The notes beneath the pieces were generated by a model. The model did not search any database. It was not told where the DNA came from and saw only the letters and a list, made by a program, of their open reading frames with translations. A stretch of 64,000 bases of DNA from Lachnospiraceae bacterium. Lineage in GTDB: Bacteria; Bacillota; Clostridia; Lachnospirales; Lachnospiraceae. Where the stretch lies: assembly GCA_021153325.1 (NCBI GenBank), contig JAGKTQ010000005.1, forward strand, positions 23,350 to 87,349. The letters run 5' to 3'. How positions within the stretch are numbered: position 1 is the stretch's first letter; every line of letters starts with the position of its first letter. The position numbers were made by a program, and so were the translations under genes. This document shows, piece by piece, positions 61,497 through 64,000 of this stretch.

Positions 61497-61856
61497 CTAT
61501 TGCTTGTTTCCTGCACTTTGCTTGGTCGTCTGCTTACCATCTCCCCCAAATGGTAAGACTTTTAACTGCTCTATACTGCCATATGCTCTAAGCTGTTCAT
61601 TGGCATAAGCTTCCATTGGCTGTAATTTGCCTTCTAACATCTGCATGATCACTTCTGCTGTCGTAACGATTATGACATCTCTGTCATAATATTCAAAAGG
61701 CTCCACATTCACTTTTCCGTCTGCAATTTCTACATAAAATGCGCCCTCTGCTTCACCTTCGACATTGAACTGAAATGCTATATGTCCCACCGCCCGGCTC
61801 ACTTTTGCTGTACTTGTTGCATTTTTAACGTTTTCAACCAACTCTTCGTATTTCAT
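61497..61856 (-). CDS. SCP2 sterol-binding-like domain protein
   Basis: A 119-residue protein of the SCP-2 fold, which forms a hydrophobic tunnel for lipids or acyl groups. Conserved pieces are IAFQFNVEGEAEGAFYVEIADGK, DVIIVTTAEVIMQMLEGKLQP, and the C-terminal ANEQLRAYGSIEQL. The site GGGGG is upstream. It is coupled to the MBL lipoprotein gene downstream (9-base gap). The ligand is unknown. Confidence 0.8.
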   Translation of the reverse strand: MKYEELVENVKNATSTAKVSRAVGHIAFQFNVEGEAEGAFYVEIADGKVNVEPFEYYDRDVIIVTTAEVIMQMLEGKLQPMEAYANEQLRAYGSIEQLKVLPFGGDGKQTTKQSAGNKQ

Positions 61857-61886
61857 AAAAATACCCCCTTTTACTTAAAATAACTA

Positions 61887-62510
61887 TTACTTTATAAAAC
61901 GCTTCAGCTTCGTTTTTATTCTCTGCAAAGCATTGTCTGTTGATTTCTCATCCCGCCCTAAAATTCTGGCGATCTGTGAATAACTCATACCTACTAAATA
62001 TAAGTCTAACACTTCTTTTTCAAAACTGCTAAGTTCTTTTTCAATAATTTTTTCCAAATTCTCTACATTTTCTTTATCTATCAACATCTCTTCCGGATTG
62101 ATTTCCGTATGAGATGCCAATGCGTTCACAAGCTGTACTTCTTCTCCCTCTTCTTTTTCCATTGCACTATTTACCGAATACAAGGAAATATAAGAATTTA
62201 ATGGTGCATGCTTCTCACGCCTTGATGCCTGTACTGCCGTATACATCTGTCTCGATACGCAAAGGTCAGCAAAAGTAAAAAAGCTGGCATCTCTCCCACT
62301 GTCATAGTCTCTGATCGCTTTAAAAAGTCCGATCATGCCTTCCTGGATCAGATCTTCCGTATCTGCACCTAAAATGTACATTGTTTTCGCTTTACTCCGG
62401 ACAAGATTTTTATACTTGTCCATAATAAAATCTGTGATATTGGTTTCTCCGTCACGCAAACGTAAGATCAACTCTTCATCCGAAATATTTGTATAATCCA
62501 TTTTCCTCAT
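61887..62510 (-). CDS. sigH: RNA polymerase sigma factor SigH (Spo0H)
   Basis: Sigma-70 family factor of 207 residues that controls early sporulation and competence genes in Bacillus. Region 2 has KNLVRSKAKTMYILGADTEDL and QEGMIGLFKAIRDYD, and region 4 has FEKEVLDLYLVGMSYSQIAR with the helix-turn-helix ILGRDEKSTDNALQRIKTKL. The start at 62510 or Met4 (62501) is uncertain. It is last in the cysS-mrnC-rlmB-sigH order seen in Bacillus. Confidence 0.93.
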   Translation of the reverse strand: MRKMDYTNISDEELILRLRDGETNITDFIMDKYKNLVRSKAKTMYILGADTEDLIQEGMIGLFKAIRDYDSGRDASFFTFADLCVSRQMYTAVQASRREKHAPLNSYISLYSVNSAMEKEEGEEVQLVNALASHTEINPEEMLIDKENVENLEKIIEKELSSFEKEVLDLYLVGMSYSQIARILGRDEKSTDNALQRIKTKLKRFIK

Positions 62511-62550
62511 CTACGCTCTCTGAATCGAACTTTATTTTCATCCCACTTCT

Positions 62551-63291
62551 CTACAGGCTTCTCTGTCTGACGATCTCATAGGCAAGTACACCCGCTGCCA
62601 CCGAAGCATTCAAGGAATCAATATCGCCCTTCATCGGAATCGATGCAACAAAGTCACATTTTTCTTTGACAAGTCTGCTCACACCTTCTCCTTCATTTCC
62701 AATGACCATTCCAATGGAACCTTTTAAATCCAGATCATACATTCTTGTTCCGTCCATATCTGCACAGACAAACCACATGCCTTCTTTTTTTAAGTCTTCA
62801 ATTGTTTTGGATAAATTGGTCACTTTTGCTACCGGTGTATAATTCAGTGCTCCAGCAGACGTTCTTGCTACGGTCGCTGTCAATCCGGCTGCCCGGTTTT
62901 TCGGAATGATAACACCATGTGCTCCCGCAAGGTTCGCGGTACGAATGATAGCCCCCAGATTGTGAGGATCTTCGATATTGTCCAAAAGGAAAATAAATGG
63001 TGGCTCTCCTTTTTCTCTTGCTGCATTTAAAATATCATCCACTTCTGCATATTCATATGCCGCTGCATACGCGATCACTCCCTGATGCTTTCCGGTCTCT
63101 GACATTTGATCCAAACGCTCTTTTGTAACAAATTTGATCAAGGTATCATGCTTTTTTGCTTCTCTCTTGATCGTCATGATCGGTCCATCCTGACAGCCAT
63201 CCAAAATAAAAATCTTGTCAATCGGTTTTCCTGCACGGTATGCCTCGATCACTGCATTTCTGCCTTCTATTGTAAACTCCTGATATCCCAT
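62551..63291 (-). CDS. rlmB: 23S rRNA 2'-O-methyltransferase RlmB (SPOUT)
   Basis: TrmH-family methyltransferase of 246 residues that probably methylates G2251-type sites in 23S rRNA. The N-terminal substrate-binding domain is followed by the SPOUT knot: NLGAIIRTANLAGAHGVIIP, VIGNEGEGVSR and IPMKGDIDSLNASVAAGVL. It lies 25 bases after mrnC. RlmB and TrmH cannot be fully separated by eye, but the cysS-mrnC context supports RlmB. Confidence 0.93.
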   Translation of the reverse strand: MGYQEFTIEGRNAVIEAYRAGKPIDKIFILDGCQDGPIMTIKREAKKHDTLIKFVTKERLDQMSETGKHQGVIAYAAAYEYAEVDDILNAAREKGEPPFIFLLDNIEDPHNLGAIIRTANLAGAHGVIIPKNRAAGLTATVARTSAGALNYTPVAKVTNLSKTIEDLKKEGMWFVCADMDGTRMYDLDLKGSIGMVIGNEGEGVSRLVKEKCDFVASIPMKGDIDSLNASVAAGVLAYEIVRQRSL

Positions 63292-63316
63292 AAATTTCCT
63301 CTCTTTATCAGATCTT

Positions 63317-63757
63317 CTATATTTCTATTTCCAATCTTTCCAATGCTAATTTAATAAGTTCAATGGCTCTGTCCATCTTGTCCTGCAGGTAAAGAAAACC
63401 AATTAATGCCTCAAAGCCGGTTGCCTTTCTATAATCGCTGACAGAAGCGTTTTTTGCAGTCGTATAAGACTTTGCATTTCTTCCACGCCGATAAACTGAC
63501 AGCTCTTCTTCACTTAAATCTTCTAAAATCACTCCTGCCATAGCCGCCTGTGTGGTTGCATTGACATATTTCACCGACTTTTTATGAAGATTGGCTGCTG
63601 CCCGGTTTCCTCGCTCTACAATTACCGTACGGATAATCAATTCATAAATTCCATCGCCAATGTACGCAAGCGTTAAGGGAGAGTAAGTTCTGATATCCAC
63701 TTCCCCACACGCAAATGCTGTCTTTATTTTTTTTAATAATCCTAAGCTCTCTTCCAT
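63317..63757 (-). CDS. mrnC: Mini-ribonuclease 3
   Basis: Dimeric RNase III-type enzyme without a double-strand RNA-binding domain, processing 23S rRNA ends. The 146-residue protein has the active-site segments [14 protein letters not shown] and [15 protein letters not shown], and [10 protein letters not shown]. It overlaps the end of cysS by about 16 bases, with AAGGTG upstream of the ATG. Confidence 0.94.
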   Translation of the reverse strand: MEESLGLLKKIKTAFACGEVDIRTYSPLTLAYIGDGIYELIIRTVIVERGNRAAANLHKKSVKYVNATTQAAMAGVILEDLSEEELSVYRRGRNAKSYTTAKNASVSDYRKATGFEALIGFLYLQDKMDRAIELIKLALERLEIEI

Positions 63758-64000
63758 TTCACACCTTCACGGGTATCTTCCAAAATAATACCTTTAGCAA
63801 GCAATTCGTCCCTGATCTCATCCGCACGTTTGAAATCTTTATTTTTACGTGCATTCTGTCTTTCTTCAATCAGTTTTTCAATATCTGCATCCAGCATTTC
63901 TTCTTCTTTTTCTACGATAAGACCGCAAATATCAGAAAGCATTTTGATCTCATCGGAAAGTGCTTTCAAAAATTCCTTGGATCTTCCAGCATCCGCATTC
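63742..64000 (-). CDS. cysS: Cysteinyl-tRNA synthetase, C-terminal part (partial)
   Basis: The last 85 codons of a gene that continues past the window edge. The edge codons read [10 protein letters not shown], followed by [16 protein letters not shown] and the C-terminal [16 protein letters not shown], which match the tRNA-anticodon and DALR region of CysRS. Only this part is in the window. It is followed with overlap by mrnC. Confidence 0.92.
   Translation of the reverse strand, partial: NADAGRSKEFLKALSDEIKMLSDICGLIVEKEEEMLDADIEKLIEERQNARKNKDFKRADEIRDELLAKGIILEDTREGVKWKRA

Overview
The window looks like chromosome from a spore-forming, Gram-positive Clostridia, most likely a member of the Lachnospiraceae. 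This rests on gene content and order and on AT-rich sequence. It carries PolC-type DNA polymerase III, sporulation genes (sigK, gpr, spoIIP, sigH), NAD-dependent ligase, a CarD-family regulator, the MEP isoprenoid pathway and strong AGGAGG-type ribosome binding sites. Nearly all genes are on the minus strand. No insertion sequence, prophage, integrase or CRISPR array is visible. Species cannot be assigned from the sequence alone.

Layout from left to right. (1) 1-1848: the end of one ABC exporter half and a complete partner on the plus strand, followed by a secreted NlpC/P60 hydrolase. (2) 3075-11730: the nusA operon, read right to left as rimP-nusA-rnpM-ylxQ-infB-rbfA-nrnA-truB-ribF, with a sigma-A promoter, a leader hairpin and a 3' terminator. 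(3) 11735-15207: map with an epimerase, a plus-strand DUF4474 membrane protein and a carD-like gene. (4) 15446-22347: an aldose epimerase-like gene, a pseudouridine synthase, ligA, metA (predicted acetyltransferase) and a hybrid histidine kinase in one run. (5) 22500-26613: a candidate small RNA, dprA, comM and an orphan pilT. (6) 26692-32762: sigK, hemW, lepA, spoIIP and gpr, with sporulation-sigma-like promoters, divergent from rpsT. (7) 33299-36582: a TPM-domain protein, a zinc-ribbon protein and an AGCS amino-acid symporter.

(8) 36666-52907: tRNA-Glu, then the envelope and replication block read right to left: polysaccharide deacetylase, bactofilin, pyrH, frr, uppS, cdsA, dxr, rseP, [PP2C phosphatase, Ser/Thr kinase], ispG, polC, dut. 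The phosphatase-kinase pair has its own promoter and sits inside an otherwise widely conserved cluster. (9) 52955-57034: a heterodimeric ABC exporter. (10) 57053-59252: YbaK, a small alarmone synthetase, a divergent tandem pair of ComFB-like genes and tRNA-Thr. (11) 59334-64000: a GNAT-like gene with a small unknown gene, a metallo-beta-lactamase lipoprotein, an SCP2-domain protein, sigH, rlmB, mrnC and the end of cysS.

The genes group into translation and ribosome maturation, isoprenoid and phospholipid supply for the envelope, spore development, DNA-uptake-like functions and nucleotide or kinase signalling. I did not find an unmistakable new multi-gene system. The best candidates for undescribed biology are the structured RNA locus at 22500-22652, the kinase-phosphatase pair inside the isoprenoid cluster, the bactofilin with expandable repeats next to a deacetylase, the tandem ComFB genes, the GNAT plus small-gene pair, and the hairpin cluster inside the nusA operon.
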